From Rhizohabitans arisaemae (lineage in GTDB: Bacteria; Actinomycetota; Actinomycetes; Streptosporangiales; Streptosporangiaceae): 64,000 nucleotides of DNA. Where the stretch lies: NCBI RefSeq assembly GCF_025996515.1, contig NZ_BLRH01000055.1, positions 372,001 to 436,000 on the forward strand, written 5' to 3'. Both the position numbers and the translations under genes were made by a program. Below are positions 15,293 to 24,176 of this stretch, piece by piece. Within the stretch, counting starts at the first letter, position 1, and the number at the start of each line of letters is the position of its first letter. Below the pieces are notes generated by a model. The model saw only the letters and a list, made by a program, of their open reading frames with translations, was not told the origin of the DNA and did no database searches.

Positions 15293-15337
15293 CGTGTGCT
15301 CCCCCGGCCGACCCGCGACGACAGATCCGTTCGGGAA

Positions 15338-15367
15338 ACAATCGCGTCGGCCTCGGAACGCTGTCAA
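15338..15367 (-). promoter_or_regulatory. Promoter of the signal peptidase-SARP operon
   Basis: On the reverse strand a consensus -35 TTGACA (15362-15367) lies 18 bases before GATTGT (15338-15343). The signal peptidase ATG follows 46 bases after the -10. No other promoter-like sequence stands out in 15293-15546. Confidence 0.5.
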
Positions 15368-15421
15368 CCGCCCGCCCGGTCGCGGGAACCCCCGGGGGAG
15401 GGACCGTACGGCCGGCGGCGG

Positions 15422-15518
15422 CTCGCGTGCCGCCGTACCGGCACTCGGTTCGTGGCGAACTCGCCGACCGTCTGGGCGAACTCGTCGTCTCGCGTGCCGC
15501 CGTACCGGCACTCGGTTC
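15422..15518. repeat. Perfect 30-bp direct repeat, two copies
   Basis: Bases 15422-15451 are repeated exactly at 15489-15518, 67 bases apart, in the non-coding stretch between the orphan gene at 15547 and the signal peptidase promoter. The unit contains GCCGCCGTACCGGCA. Its role is unknown; it could reflect a small tandem duplication. Confidence 0.6.
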
Positions 15519-15546
15519 CCCGGCGGCTCCGGCGGGGTCGGCGCCG

Positions 15547-16671
15547 TCAGTACATGGTCAGCGCCCACGTGGCGAGCTTGCCCGCCTCGGTGTCCCGCTC
15601 CGCCTCACGCTCAAGCCGCACGCGGATCTCGGGGTCCGGCGCCGGCCGGGGCGGCAGGTGCAGGTTGACGAGCCCGAGCACCGCGCTGTGGCGCAGCCGA
15701 TCGGAGACGTCGCGGTCGAGGACGGCGGCGAGCCGCCCGGGGAGGCCGGGAACGCCGCCGCCGATCCGTCCGGCGAGTTCGGCGGCGGCCACGGCGGCCT
15801 CGTCCGATCCGCCGAGCGAGGCGTCCAGTTCCCGCAGGAGGGTGCGGCGGTCGTCGTCGCCGCGGGCGACTTCGGCGAGCGCGTACAGCGCCAGGCCGAG
15901 CGCGCCGCCGCGCAGGTCCGGGAGCAGGGAGACGAGGGTCTGCCACGCGCCGGGCACGCGCCGGGCGCAGCGTTCGACTTCGGGGACGAGGTCGTGCATC
16001 TCGCCGCCGGCGCGGACGAGGGCGACGAGCAGCTCCGGTGAGGGCTCCGCCGTGCGCGCCAGGTACCAGGCCGCGCTGGGGGCGTTCTCGCCGCTCAGCA
16101 TGTTCAGCATCGCGGCGCGGAAGCGCGGTTCGGGCCGCAGCTTCGTGCAGGGGCCGCACAGGCATCGCTCGCGTGCCGTGGCGTACTGCTTGCGCTCCCG
16201 GTCGGTGAGCTCGGTCACGTCGACGAATCTGTCGTCGCCGTGCAGCCCGTCTTCACTGACGGACCACAGGTCGCCGCGGAGTTCCACGTAGCGCTCGTCA
16301 CCGGCGAGAAGGTCGGCCAAGGGGGAGGGCTCATCCCCCAGCGAGAGCCCGTGCTTGTCCGCCAGCCGGGTGAAACGGTCCCGGTCCGCGGCGAGAGCGA
16401 GCCGGAACCAGTGCTCCCACACCCACGCCGATCGCGCGGCGCAGCCGGCGTAGTCGCGGAACGTCCACTCCAGCCGCTCACCGTCGGCTCCCCAGAGGTC
16501 TCTGTCCCGGGCGTCCTCGACCGCTTCCGACAGATACTCATAAACCCCGTTGTTTGCCGACGAGGCGGTATACATGCGGATGAACTCCTGCACGTCTTCC
16601 CAGATCGCCTCGTGCAGCGCAGCACGATCCCCATCACCCGACACTTTTAGCGAAATCAGAGCGGCACCCAT
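15547..16671 (-). CDS. Hypothetical protein, possibly HEAT-like in its C-terminal half
   Basis: 374 residues that I do not recognise. The N-terminal half is acidic with many Trp and Tyr. Near residue 170 there is a compact cysteine cluster, ERCLCGPCTK, that could bind metal. The C-terminal ~180 residues are Ala/Leu-rich helices (PELLVALVRAGGEMHDLVPEVE, LLPDLRGGALGLALYALAEVA in parts) reminiscent of HEAT repeats. The ATG follows a TACGAT hexamer by seven bases, so the message may be leaderless. An inverted and direct repeat at 16701-16740 lies just upstream and may regulate it. Its orientation matches the peptide cluster, but a 255-base gap separates them. Confidence 0.65.
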   Translation of the reverse strand: MGAALISLKVSGDGDRAALHEAIWEDVQEFIRMYTASSANNGVYEYLSEAVEDARDRDLWGADGERLEWTFRDYAGCAARSAWVWEHWFRLALAADRDRFTRLADKHGLSLGDEPSPLADLLAGDERYVELRGDLWSVSEDGLHGDDRFVDVTELTDRERKQYATARERCLCGPCTKLRPEPRFRAAMLNMLSGENAPSAAWYLARTAEPSPELLVALVRAGGEMHDLVPEVERCARRVPGAWQTLVSLLPDLRGGALGLALYALAEVARGDDDRRTLLRELDASLGGSDEAAVAAAELAGRIGGGVPGLPGRLAAVLDRDVSDRLRHSAVLGLVNLHLPPRPAPDPEIRVRLEREAERDTEAGKLATWALTMY

Positions 16672-16700
16672 GGCGGGGATCGTACTGGATCAAGAAATAG

Positions 16701-16740
16701 ATTTGCCGATTGATCACATAATCGGCAAATTGATCACATA
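16701..16740. promoter_or_regulatory. 11-bp perfect inverted repeat overlapping a direct repeat
   Basis: ATTTGCCGATT (16701-16711) and AATCGGCAAAT (16720-16730) are exact complements separated by eight bases. TTGATCACATA occurs inside and again right after (16710-16720 and 16730-16740), a 20-base period. The site is AT-rich and lies 30-70 bases upstream of the hypothetical gene. It is probably an operator for an unidentified regulator. Confidence 0.55.
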
Positions 16741-16867
16741 ACCGTAAGAAATGGCGATTCCCTCGACTCCTGGATCGGCCGGACGCCCACCGCCGGCCAC
16801 GGCCCGCCTCCGGACGGCGGACCAGCCAAAGCCGTACACAACCCAAAGTCAGGCGGACGTTACCGCC

Positions 16868-17785
16868 TCAGGTGGCCTCCCCGGCGGGGACCGTACGGCC
16901 GGAGGCAGCGCGGGCGGCGCGGCGGCGTTTGGCCGATAGGAAGGCCTCGATGACGGCGGCGGCGGGGGCGCCGATCGGACCGGCGGGGCGGGCCAGCAGG
17001 ATCTCCCGGGGCGGGAAGGCCTGCCGGATGCCGATGGCCGGCAGGCCGGCGTTCTCTGCCACGCAGCGCGGGACGATGGCGACGCCGACGTCGGCCTGGA
17101 CCAGCGAGACCAGCAGCGTCATCTGGCCGAGGTCGGCCACGACGGTACGGGCCGTCCCCAGGACCTCGTCGTTGACCTGGCGGAGTGTGCTGCCTTTGAG
17201 GAATTCGACCCACGCCTCGTCGGCCAGTTCGTCGAGGTCCACCGTCACCCGGTCGGCGAGCCGGTGCGCCGCCGACGTGATCAGGACGAAGTCCTCGCGG
17301 TGCAGCGCCTGCAGATGCACTCCGGGGGGTTGGTCGGCGAGGGCGGGAACCACGGCCAGGTCCAGCCGGCCCTTCGCCACGTCGATGAGCATGGCGGGGG
17401 GCTGACCGTCGCGGAGATGCACGGAGAGTCCCGGATGGCGCTTACGGAGATCGGCCATGGCACCCGGGATGTCGATCCCCTCCAATGTCTGAATAATCCC
17501 GATTCTGACCGTGCCGGTGAGCAGACCGCTGACCGCCGAGACGCCGTCGCGGGCCTCGCGGGCGGTGGCCAGCAACCGGCGGGCCGCGGGCAGGAACACC
17601 CGGCCGGCCTCGGTGAGCTGAACGGTCCGGCTGTCCCGGGCGAACAGGACCGTGTTCAGGTCGCGCTCAAGCGCCCGGATCGACGATGAGACCGACGACT
17701 GACCCAGGTGCAGCCGCTCGGCGGCCCTGGAGAAGTTGAGCTCCTGGGCGACCGCGACGAAGTGCTCTACCTGCCGCAACTCCAT
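16868..17785 (-). CDS. LysR-family transcriptional regulator
   Basis: 305 residues, the usual LysR length. Residues 1-60 hold the winged helix-turn-helix (MELRQVEHFVAVAQELNFSR, AAERLHLGQSSVSSSIRALE), and from ~90 on is the two-lobed effector domain (GTVRIGIIQTLEG, QADVGVAIVPRCVAE). It diverges from the amidohydrolase-transporter operon, the classic arrangement for a LysR regulator and its target. The effector is probably a substrate or product of that pathway, by inference. Confidence 0.93.
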   Translation of the reverse strand: MELRQVEHFVAVAQELNFSRAAERLHLGQSSVSSSIRALERDLNTVLFARDSRTVQLTEAGRVFLPAARRLLATAREARDGVSAVSGLLTGTVRIGIIQTLEGIDIPGAMADLRKRHPGLSVHLRDGQPPAMLIDVAKGRLDLAVVPALADQPPGVHLQALHREDFVLITSAAHRLADRVTVDLDELADEAWVEFLKGSTLRQVNDEVLGTARTVVADLGQMTLLVSLVQADVGVAIVPRCVAENAGLPAIGIRQAFPPREILLARPAGPIGAPAAAVIEAFLSAKRRRAARAASGRTVPAGEAT

Positions 17786-17793
17786 CTAGCGAT

Positions 17794-17805
17794 GGTATCG
17801 ATACC
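17794..17805. promoter_or_regulatory. Palindrome near the LysR start, candidate LysR site
   Basis: GGTATCGATACC is a perfect 12-bp palindrome nine bases upstream of the LysR start, in the divergent gap to the amidohydrolase operon. LysR proteins bind interrupted palindromes with a T and an A at the ends, so this is plausible as the autoregulatory site. Confidence 0.4.
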
Positions 17806-17981
17806 TGCGTCCGAAACGTTCTGTTGGACCCGGAGGGGGTTCCCCCGCGACATTGAGTGGGTAACCGTCGAGCGCGGATCGTCACGATCTGTAATCTCCG
17901 GCCGGATTCAATCACGGTCCTGACGCGCGCTCTCCGTCCACAGCCACGCCGACGACGCGGGCTGTCTCTCCTGGAGGTGTT

Positions 17982-19613
17982 GTGACCTCATCCGTGGTTC
18001 CCGACCGGATTCTCGTCAACGGCCGGATCACCACCCTCGCCGACTCCGGCGACGTTCCCGGCGAAGTCAGCGCCCTCGCGATCGAGGGTGGTGTGATCAC
18101 CTCGGTGGGAGGTGACGGGGAGATCCGGTCGCTGGCCGGTGAATCCACCGAAGTGGTGGATCTAGGTGGTCGCCGGGTCGTTCCGGGTCTGATCGACTCG
18201 CATGTCCACTTCGTCCGGGCCGGCCTGACCTGGGACGACGAAATCCGATGGGAGGACGTCTACGAGCTGTCCACCGCACTGGAGCTGGTCGCGGAGGCGG
18301 CGCGACGGCAGCCTGCGGGCAGCTGGATCCGAGTCATCGGCGGCTTCGACGACAGGCAGTTCCGGGACGGCGGCCGGGGGCCGACCCGGCAGGAGCTGGA
18401 CCGGGTTGCTCCCGATCACCCCGTCTACGTCCAGATGCAGTACACCTACGTCCAGCTCAACACGCTCGCCATGGAGGCCATGGGGATCACCGAGGAGCTG
18501 GTGTCGACTCTGACCCACCTCGGCAGGTTCGAGCGGGACGAGAACGGCGAGCTGACCGGCAGGGGGCTCGGCGTCCAGCTGATGCCGTGGTTCTACCGGC
18601 GACTCCCGGCCCCGGCCTTCGAGAACCAGGTCGCCTCGACGGCGTCCCTGTCCCGGGAGTTCGCCCGGGTCGGCCTGACCGGCTGCATCGACGGCGGCGG
18701 CTTCAACACCGGGCCGGACGTCTACCATCCGATCTACGAGACGTGGCGCCGGGGTGAGCTCTCCACCCGGGTACGGCTCTACAAGCACGGGGCCGCCCCC
18801 GGCACGGAGGAAGACGACCTCGCCGGCTACGCGCGGTTCCTCGAACCGCACTTCGGCGACGACATGATGCGGGTGTCGGGCATCGGCGAGGTGATCGTCT
18901 TCCGCAGCCACGATCATATGGACACCCCGGGCGACACCTCGCCCGAGGCGATGGAGATGCACGAACGACTGCTCACGCCGTTCGCGGCCAAGGGGTGGAC
19001 CGTGCAGATCCACGCGCACCACACCCTGTACATCGACCGGCTGCTGGACGTGTGGGAGCGCATCGACTCCAAGCACCCGATCTCCGGCCTCCGCTGGACG
19101 ATCGTGCACGGCGTCGGGATCACCGAGGAACACATCCCCCGGCTGCAGGCCCTGGGCGCGGGCGTGATGGTCCAGAGCCTGATGCGGTTCCACGGCGAGG
19201 AGTCCATCAAGGCCTGGGGCGCGGCGCTCATCGCCAGATCCCCGGAGATGCGCAAGCTGATCGAGGCGGGCGTCCCGATCGCCCTCGGCTCGGACGGCAT
19301 GCGCGGCGCCTCGTACAACCCCTTCACCAGCCTGGAGTGGTTCCTCACCGGCCTCACCGTGGCGGGCACCCCGACGCTGGCGGAGGAGAACCTGCTGACC
19401 AGGGAGGAAGCCCTCCGTGGCTATACAGTGGGCAGTGCCTGGTGCACCTTCGAGGACGGCGTCCGGGGGCGTCTGGTTCCGGGCTACCGCGCCGACCTGG
19501 CGGTGCTCTCCAAGGACTACCTGACCGTTCCGACCGAAGAGATCCACACCATCACCTCGGAATTGACCCTGCTGGACGGCCGCGTCGTGTGGGCGAGCGG
19601 CGCGGTCTGCTGA
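17982..19613 (+). CDS. YtcJ-type metal-dependent amidohydrolase (amidohydrolase 3 family)
   Basis: 543 residues from a GTG at 17982 with GGAGGT close upstream. The N-terminal composite domain ends at VVPGLIDSHVHFVRAG, where HVH supplies two metal ligands of the TIM barrel. Further ligands are likely in VQIHAHHTLYIDRLLD and TIVHGVGITEEH, and the catalytic Asp in IALGSDGMRG. The C terminus has the usual GRLVPGYRADLAVLSKDYLTV. Relatives hydrolyse N-formyl or cyclic amides. It leads the five-gene ABC importer operon behind it, so the pathway probably takes up and deacylates an amide or peptide-like compound. The substrate is unknown. Confidence 0.9.
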   Translation: MTSSVVPDRILVNGRITTLADSGDVPGEVSALAIEGGVITSVGGDGEIRSLAGESTEVVDLGGRRVVPGLIDSHVHFVRAGLTWDDEIRWEDVYELSTALELVAEAARRQPAGSWIRVIGGFDDRQFRDGGRGPTRQELDRVAPDHPVYVQMQYTYVQLNTLAMEAMGITEELVSTLTHLGRFERDENGELTGRGLGVQLMPWFYRRLPAPAFENQVASTASLSREFARVGLTGCIDGGGFNTGPDVYHPIYETWRRGELSTRVRLYKHGAAPGTEEDDLAGYARFLEPHFGDDMMRVSGIGEVIVFRSHDHMDTPGDTSPEAMEMHERLLTPFAAKGWTVQIHAHHTLYIDRLLDVWERIDSKHPISGLRWTIVHGVGITEEHIPRLQALGAGVMVQSLMRFHGEESIKAWGAALIARSPEMRKLIEAGVPIALGSDGMRGASYNPFTSLEWFLTGLTVAGTPTLAEENLLTREEALRGYTVGSAWCTFEDGVRGRLVPGYRADLAVLSKDYLTVPTEEIHTITSELTLLDGRVVWASGAVC

Positions 19614-19714
19614 CCGCGACCACCTTGGGCAACACCCCGACGACGATGGCGCCGTCCCCGTGGACGGCGTCTCCCCATATCCCCCTTGAAACACCCAGAT
19701 CTCCAAGGAACAAC

Positions 19715-21331
19715 ATGAGATCCTTCCGATCATTTCCCTACGGATCGCAGCGCGCCCTGTTCTCGATTCTCGCCGTCGGCGCCCTCATCGCGACCGGCGC
19801 CTGCAGTTCCCAGTCGAACACCGCGCAGGGGGCGCGGGGCGGCACGGACAAGCACGTCAAGTACGCCGTGTCCGGTGAGCCCGGACAGCTGGACCCGACG
19901 CTGGCCAACACCTTCACCTCCGTCGTGATCTTCGACGCGATGTGCGAGACGCTCTACGCGGTCAGCCCGGAGGCCACCATGGTGCCCCGGCTCGCCGCGG
20001 GTGAGCCGGAGTTCGGCGAGGACCACAAGACCGTCACCGTAAAACTGCGCCAGGGCGTGAAGTTCTCCGACGGCACGCCGTTCAACGCCGAGGCGGTCAA
20101 GGTGTCCCTCGAACGGCACCTGACCCACCCGAGTTCGCAGCGGAAGAGCGAGCTGGCCGCGCTGGAGAGCGTCGCCGTCGTGGACGAGCACACCGTGCGG
20201 CTGACGATGAAGAAGCCCATCTCGCCGGGCGCGTTCAGCGTCCTGGTCACCGACCGGGCGGGCATCGTCATGTCGCCGACCGCGCTGAAGTCCGCCGGGG
20301 ACGACTTCGGCAACTCCCCGGTCTGCGTCGGCCCGTTCAAGTACGACAGCCGGGCTCCGCAGAACTTCGTCAAGGTGGTCAAGGACCCGAACTACTACGA
20401 CGCCGCCAAGGTCCAGATCGAGAGCCTGACCTACCAGATCATCGCGGACTCGACCGTCCGGGTGACCAACCTCCGGTCCGGGGACATCGACGTCGTGGAG
20501 CGGGTTCCGACGACGGACGTCGCCGGCCTCGACGGGAAGAACGGCACGAAGATCCTCAAGTCCAACGGGATCGGTTTCATCGGCCTGGAGGTCAACGGCG
20601 GCAACGCCGGCGGGGTCGGCAAGCCCGGCAAGGTGGAGGGGCCGCTGAACCGGGACCCCCGGGTCCGTAAGGCCCTTGAGCTGAGCATCGACCGTGAAGC
20701 GCTCAACAAGGTGGTCTACAACGGCCAGTATGCCGCGGCCTGCGGGTTCATCCCGCCGGGGACCGCCCTGGCCGGGGAGGCCGCGACCACGTGCACGCCG
20801 TACGATCCGCAGAAGGCCAAGGACCTGCTGAAAGAGGCGGGCGTGACCGCGCCGGTCAAGGTCTCGCTGCTGCTCAGCAACACCCCCGAGTTCACCCGGA
20901 TCGCCCAGGCCCTCAAGTCGATGGTCCAGCAGGGCGGCTTCGACCTGGAGATCAACGCGCAGGACTCGACGGCCGTGCTGGCCGCCGCGACCGCCGGGGA
21001 GTTCCAGCTGCACCTGAACTCCTGGTCGGGACGGATCGACCCGGACGCCAACATCAGCCGGTTCGTCTCCACCGGGAGCCCGTTCAACTACGGGAACTTC
21101 TCCAACCCGAAGATCGACGAAATGGTCGCCGCGGCCCGGTCGGAACCCGACGTGGACAAGCGGCGTGAACTCTACGGGCGGCTCACCACCGAGCTCGCCA
21201 AGGAACTGCCCATGATCTTCTTGGTCCGCCCGTCCTTCTACGCCGGTGTGCGCGACTCGCTGGAAGGCGTCACGACCCAGCCCAACGGGGTCGTCGACTT
21301 CCGCGCCGCGCGTGTGACCGGCCAAGGGTAG
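19715..21331 (+). CDS. ABC transporter substrate-binding lipoprotein (peptide/nickel type)
   Basis: 538 residues from the ATG at 19715, with AAGGAA four bases upstream. The N-terminal signal has a lipobox (LIATGAC, Cys about residue 29) for lipid anchoring. The mature part is a family-5 solute-binding protein: EPGQLDPTLANTF near the start, then VTVKLRQGVKFSDGTPFNAEAV, and the FGNSPVCVGPFKYDS segment. The order binding protein, two permeases, two ATPases is the complete Dpp/Opp layout, all in one direction. Confidence 0.93.
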   Translation: MRSFRSFPYGSQRALFSILAVGALIATGACSSQSNTAQGARGGTDKHVKYAVSGEPGQLDPTLANTFTSVVIFDAMCETLYAVSPEATMVPRLAAGEPEFGEDHKTVTVKLRQGVKFSDGTPFNAEAVKVSLERHLTHPSSQRKSELAALESVAVVDEHTVRLTMKKPISPGAFSVLVTDRAGIVMSPTALKSAGDDFGNSPVCVGPFKYDSRAPQNFVKVVKDPNYYDAAKVQIESLTYQIIADSTVRVTNLRSGDIDVVERVPTTDVAGLDGKNGTKILKSNGIGFIGLEVNGGNAGGVGKPGKVEGPLNRDPRVRKALELSIDREALNKVVYNGQYAAACGFIPPGTALAGEAATTCTPYDPQKAKDLLKEAGVTAPVKVSLLLSNTPEFTRIAQALKSMVQQGGFDLEINAQDSTAVLAAATAGEFQLHLNSWSGRIDPDANISRFVSTGSPFNYGNFSNPKIDEMVAAARSEPDVDKRRELYGRLTTELAKELPMIFLVRPSFYAGVRDSLEGVTTQPNGVVDFRAARVTGQG

Positions 21332-21341
21332 CGAGAGCCCC

Positions 21342-22295
21342 GTGCGTCTTCTCGCCCGTGCGGGCAGCGCCCTGATCACCCTGCTGATCGCCGTCGCCGT
21401 GGTGTTCCTCGGGGTACGGGCGCTGCCGGGGGACCCGGCGGTCGCCCTCGTCGGACAGGAGGGCGACCCGGCCGCCCTCGAGGCCGTGCGACGTCAGTAC
21501 GGTCTCGACCAGCCGATCGCCGTCCAGTTCGTGAAGTACCTGGAGCAGATCGTCACCGGGAACCTCGGGACGTCGGTTCGGACCGGCCTGCCGGTCTCCG
21601 AGGTCATCGCGGGCGCGATCCCGGTGACGCTGGAACTGGCGGTGGTGTCCATGTCGGTGGCCGTCGCCATCGGCGTCACCACCGGGGTGATCGCGGCACT
21701 GGGCCGGGGACGGCTCATCGGCAGGCTGGTCGGCGTCGCGGCGCTGATCGGCCTGTCGGTCCCCGCCTTCTGGCTGGGGCTCATGGCCATCCTGGTGTTC
21801 GCCATCCTCATCCCGATCCTGCCGGCGTCGGGGTTCGTGCCGATCGGCGACGACCCCGTGGCCCACGTCACGCACCTGGTGCTCCCCGCGCTCGTCCTCG
21901 GATCGGCATTCGCCTCCGTGATCATGCGCCAGACCCGGGCCGCGATGCTGGAGGCGCTCACCACCGACTATGTCCGTACGGCGACCGCCAAGGGGCTGAG
22001 CCGGTGGCAGGTGGTGGTGAAGCACGCCCTCCGCAACAGCCTCATCGTGGTCGTGACCGTCGTCGGCCTGCAGCTCGGCACGTTGATCGCGGGTGCGGTC
22101 GTCACCGAGCAGGTGTTCGTCATCCCGGGGTTCGGCAAGCTCATGATCGACGCGGTCACCACGCGGGACTACCCGCTCATCCAAGGGGTCGTGCTGATCA
22201 CCGCCACCGCCTACATCGTCATCAACCTCCTGACCGACCTGCTCTACTCGGTGATCGATCCCCGGGTGCGCGTCACGTCGGGAAGTGCGGCATGA
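21342..22295 (+). CDS. ABC transporter permease, DppB-like
   Basis: 317 residues from a GTG at 21342, ten bases after the binding-protein stop. It has six transmembrane helices, a conserved N-terminal RAGSALITLLIAVAVVF segment, and the ATPase-contact EAA loop region (TDYVRTATAKGLSRWQVVVKH). It pairs with the next permease, whose start overlaps its stop (ATGA). Together they form the membrane channel of the importer. Confidence 0.93.
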   Translation: MRLLARAGSALITLLIAVAVVFLGVRALPGDPAVALVGQEGDPAALEAVRRQYGLDQPIAVQFVKYLEQIVTGNLGTSVRTGLPVSEVIAGAIPVTLELAVVSMSVAVAIGVTTGVIAALGRGRLIGRLVGVAALIGLSVPAFWLGLMAILVFAILIPILPASGFVPIGDDPVAHVTHLVLPALVLGSAFASVIMRQTRAAMLEALTTDYVRTATAKGLSRWQVVVKHALRNSLIVVVTVVGLQLGTLIAGAVVTEQVFVIPGFGKLMIDAVTTRDYPLIQGVVLITATAYIVINLLTDLLYSVIDPRVRVTSGSAA

Positions 22296-23149
22296 CCGCC
22301 GGCGAACTCTCCGTGAAGGGCCGGGGGGCGAAGTTCTCCCTCGTCCGCAACCGCGCCGCGGCCGTCGCGCTGACGACCGTGGTCGCGATCACGGCGGTCG
22401 CCGTGCTGGCCCCGGTGCTCGCCCCCCACGACCCCGAGGCCACCGTCTTCGACGCCGCGCTGCTCGGGCCGAGCGGGGAGCATCTCCTCGGCACCGACGA
22501 CCTCGGCCGCGACATGCTCTCCCGGACGATCTACGGCCTGCGGGCGTCGGTCCAGATCGGGCTGCTCGCCGTACTGGCCGCCACGGTCGTCGGCGTGGTG
22601 CTCGGTCTGGTCGCGGGCTTCTACCGGCGCCTCGACGCGGTCGTCTCCCGGCTGGTCGACGTCACGCTCGCCTTCCCCCACCTGGTGACCGCGGTCGGCC
22701 TGGCCGCCATCCTCGGGGCCTCCGGCGTCAACGCGGCGATCGCGATCGCCATCGCCCAGCTGCCGGGGATGGTCCGGGTCACCCGGAGCGAGACCTTGCG
22801 GCTGCGGGAGATGGACTACGTCGCCGCCGCGACGGTGAGCGGCGCCCGCGACAGCCGCATCCTGTTCCGGCACATCCTGCCGAACTCGGCGAGCGCCCTG
22901 CTGGTCCAGATCAGCGTCTCGATCCCGGCGGCGATCATCAGTGAGGCGCTGCTGTCCTTCCTCGGAGTGGGGGTCCAGCCCCCGGCTCCGTCGCTCGGCG
23001 TGATGCTGGCGAACGGGCAGTCCTTCCTCCAGGTCGCCTGGTGGATGCCGGTTTTCCCCGGCATCGCCATCGTCGCGATCACACTCGCGTTCAACCTCGC
23101 CGGGGACGCCCTGCGCGACGCGCTGGATCCGCGGTCGGTCAACCGATGA
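22292..23149 (+). CDS. ABC transporter permease, DppC-like
   Basis: 285 residues from the ATG at 22292, which overlaps the preceding stop. It has the DppC pattern: an N-terminal extension and first helix (AAAVALTTVVAITAVAVLAP), the periplasmic HLLGTDDLGRDMLSRTIYG motif that is diagnostic for this family, and an EAA loop (EMDYVAAATVSGARDSRILF). Longer in-frame upstream codons lie inside the previous gene and are not used. Confidence 0.93.
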   Translation: MTAGELSVKGRGAKFSLVRNRAAAVALTTVVAITAVAVLAPVLAPHDPEATVFDAALLGPSGEHLLGTDDLGRDMLSRTIYGLRASVQIGLLAVLAATVVGVVLGLVAGFYRRLDAVVSRLVDVTLAFPHLVTAVGLAAILGASGVNAAIAIAIAQLPGMVRVTRSETLRLREMDYVAAATVSGARDSRILFRHILPNSASALLVQISVSIPAAIISEALLSFLGVGVQPPAPSLGVMLANGQSFLQVAWWMPVFPGIAIVAITLAFNLAGDALRDALDPRSVNR

Positions 23150-23171
23150 CGGCCATGAAGGGAGAGTCGAC

Positions 23172-24176
23172 ATGAGCCTGCTGGACGTCCGTGACCTCAC
23201 GGTACGCTTCCCCACCGTCAAGGGCCCGGTGCTCGCGGTCGACGGCCTCTCCTACCACCTGGAGCCCGGCGAGATCGTGTCGCTGGTCGGCGAGTCCGGC
23301 TGCGGGAAGAGCGTCGGCATCCAGACCCTGCTCGGCCTGCAGGGGCCGCGGGCGAAGATCTCCGGATCCGCCCGGTTCGACGGCGAGGAGCTGCTGGGCG
23401 CCTCGGAGCGGAAACTGACGTCGATCCGCGGCAAGCAGATGGCCTGCGTGTTCCAAGACCCGATGAGCTCGCTCAATCCCGTGGTCACGGTCGGGAAGCA
23501 GGTGGCGGAGGTCCTCCGCCGCCACCGGGGGCTGTCCGCGTCGAAGGCCAGGCTCCGGGTGATCGACCTGTTCGAACGGGTCGGCATCCCCGCCCCGGCC
23601 CAGCGCTATTCGGCCTACCCCCACGAGATGTCCGGGGGGATGCGCCAGCGCGTCATGATCGCGATGGCCATCGCCTGCGAGCCGCGTCTGCTCCTCGCCG
23701 ACGAGCCGACCACCGCGCTGGACGTGACGATCCAGGCCGGAATCCTGGAGCTGCTCAAGGAGCTGAGGGAGAGCACGGGCATGGCGGTGCTGCTGGTGAC
23801 GCACGATTTGGGCGTGGTGGCGGACATCGCCGACCGGGTGATCGTCATGTACGCGGGCCGGAAGGTGGAGGAGGCCGGGGTGCGGGCGCTGTTCAACGAC
23901 CCGCAGCACCAGTACACCAGGCTGCTGCTGGAGGCGATCCCCCGCCGGGGGACCCGGAGCGGTGGGGAGGACCGGCGGCTGCGCGGCATCCCCGGGACCG
24001 TGCCCACCCTGTACGACTCCCCTGACGCGTGCACCTTCGCCGGACGCTGCCCGATCGCCTCCGACCGCTGCCGCACCGAGCGGCCGGGCTTCACCGAGGT
24101 CGTCGCCGGGCAGGCCGTCGCCTGCTGGAACCCCGGCGACCGGCCCACCGTGACCGGAACAGGAGCAGGCCGATGA
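23172..24176 (+). CDS. ABC transporter ATPase, DppD-like
   Basis: 334 residues. Walker [14 protein letters not shown]-loop [11 protein letters not shown], signature [14 protein letters not shown], Walker [14 protein letters not shown] and switch VTHDLG are intact. The C-terminal oligopeptide-transporter extension carries cysteines ([16 protein letters not shown]), which in this family can hold an iron-sulfur cluster. The start follows the permease by 22 bases, with AGGGAGA upstream. Confidence 0.94.
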   Translation: MSLLDVRDLTVRFPTVKGPVLAVDGLSYHLEPGEIVSLVGESGCGKSVGIQTLLGLQGPRAKISGSARFDGEELLGASERKLTSIRGKQMACVFQDPMSSLNPVVTVGKQVAEVLRRHRGLSASKARLRVIDLFERVGIPAPAQRYSAYPHEMSGGMRQRVMIAMAIACEPRLLLADEPTTALDVTIQAGILELLKELRESTGMAVLLVTHDLGVVADIADRVIVMYAGRKVEEAGVRALFNDPQHQYTRLLLEAIPRRGTRSGGEDRRLRGIPGTVPTLYDSPDACTFAGRCPIASDRCRTERPGFTEVVAGQAVACWNPGDRPTVTGTGAGR

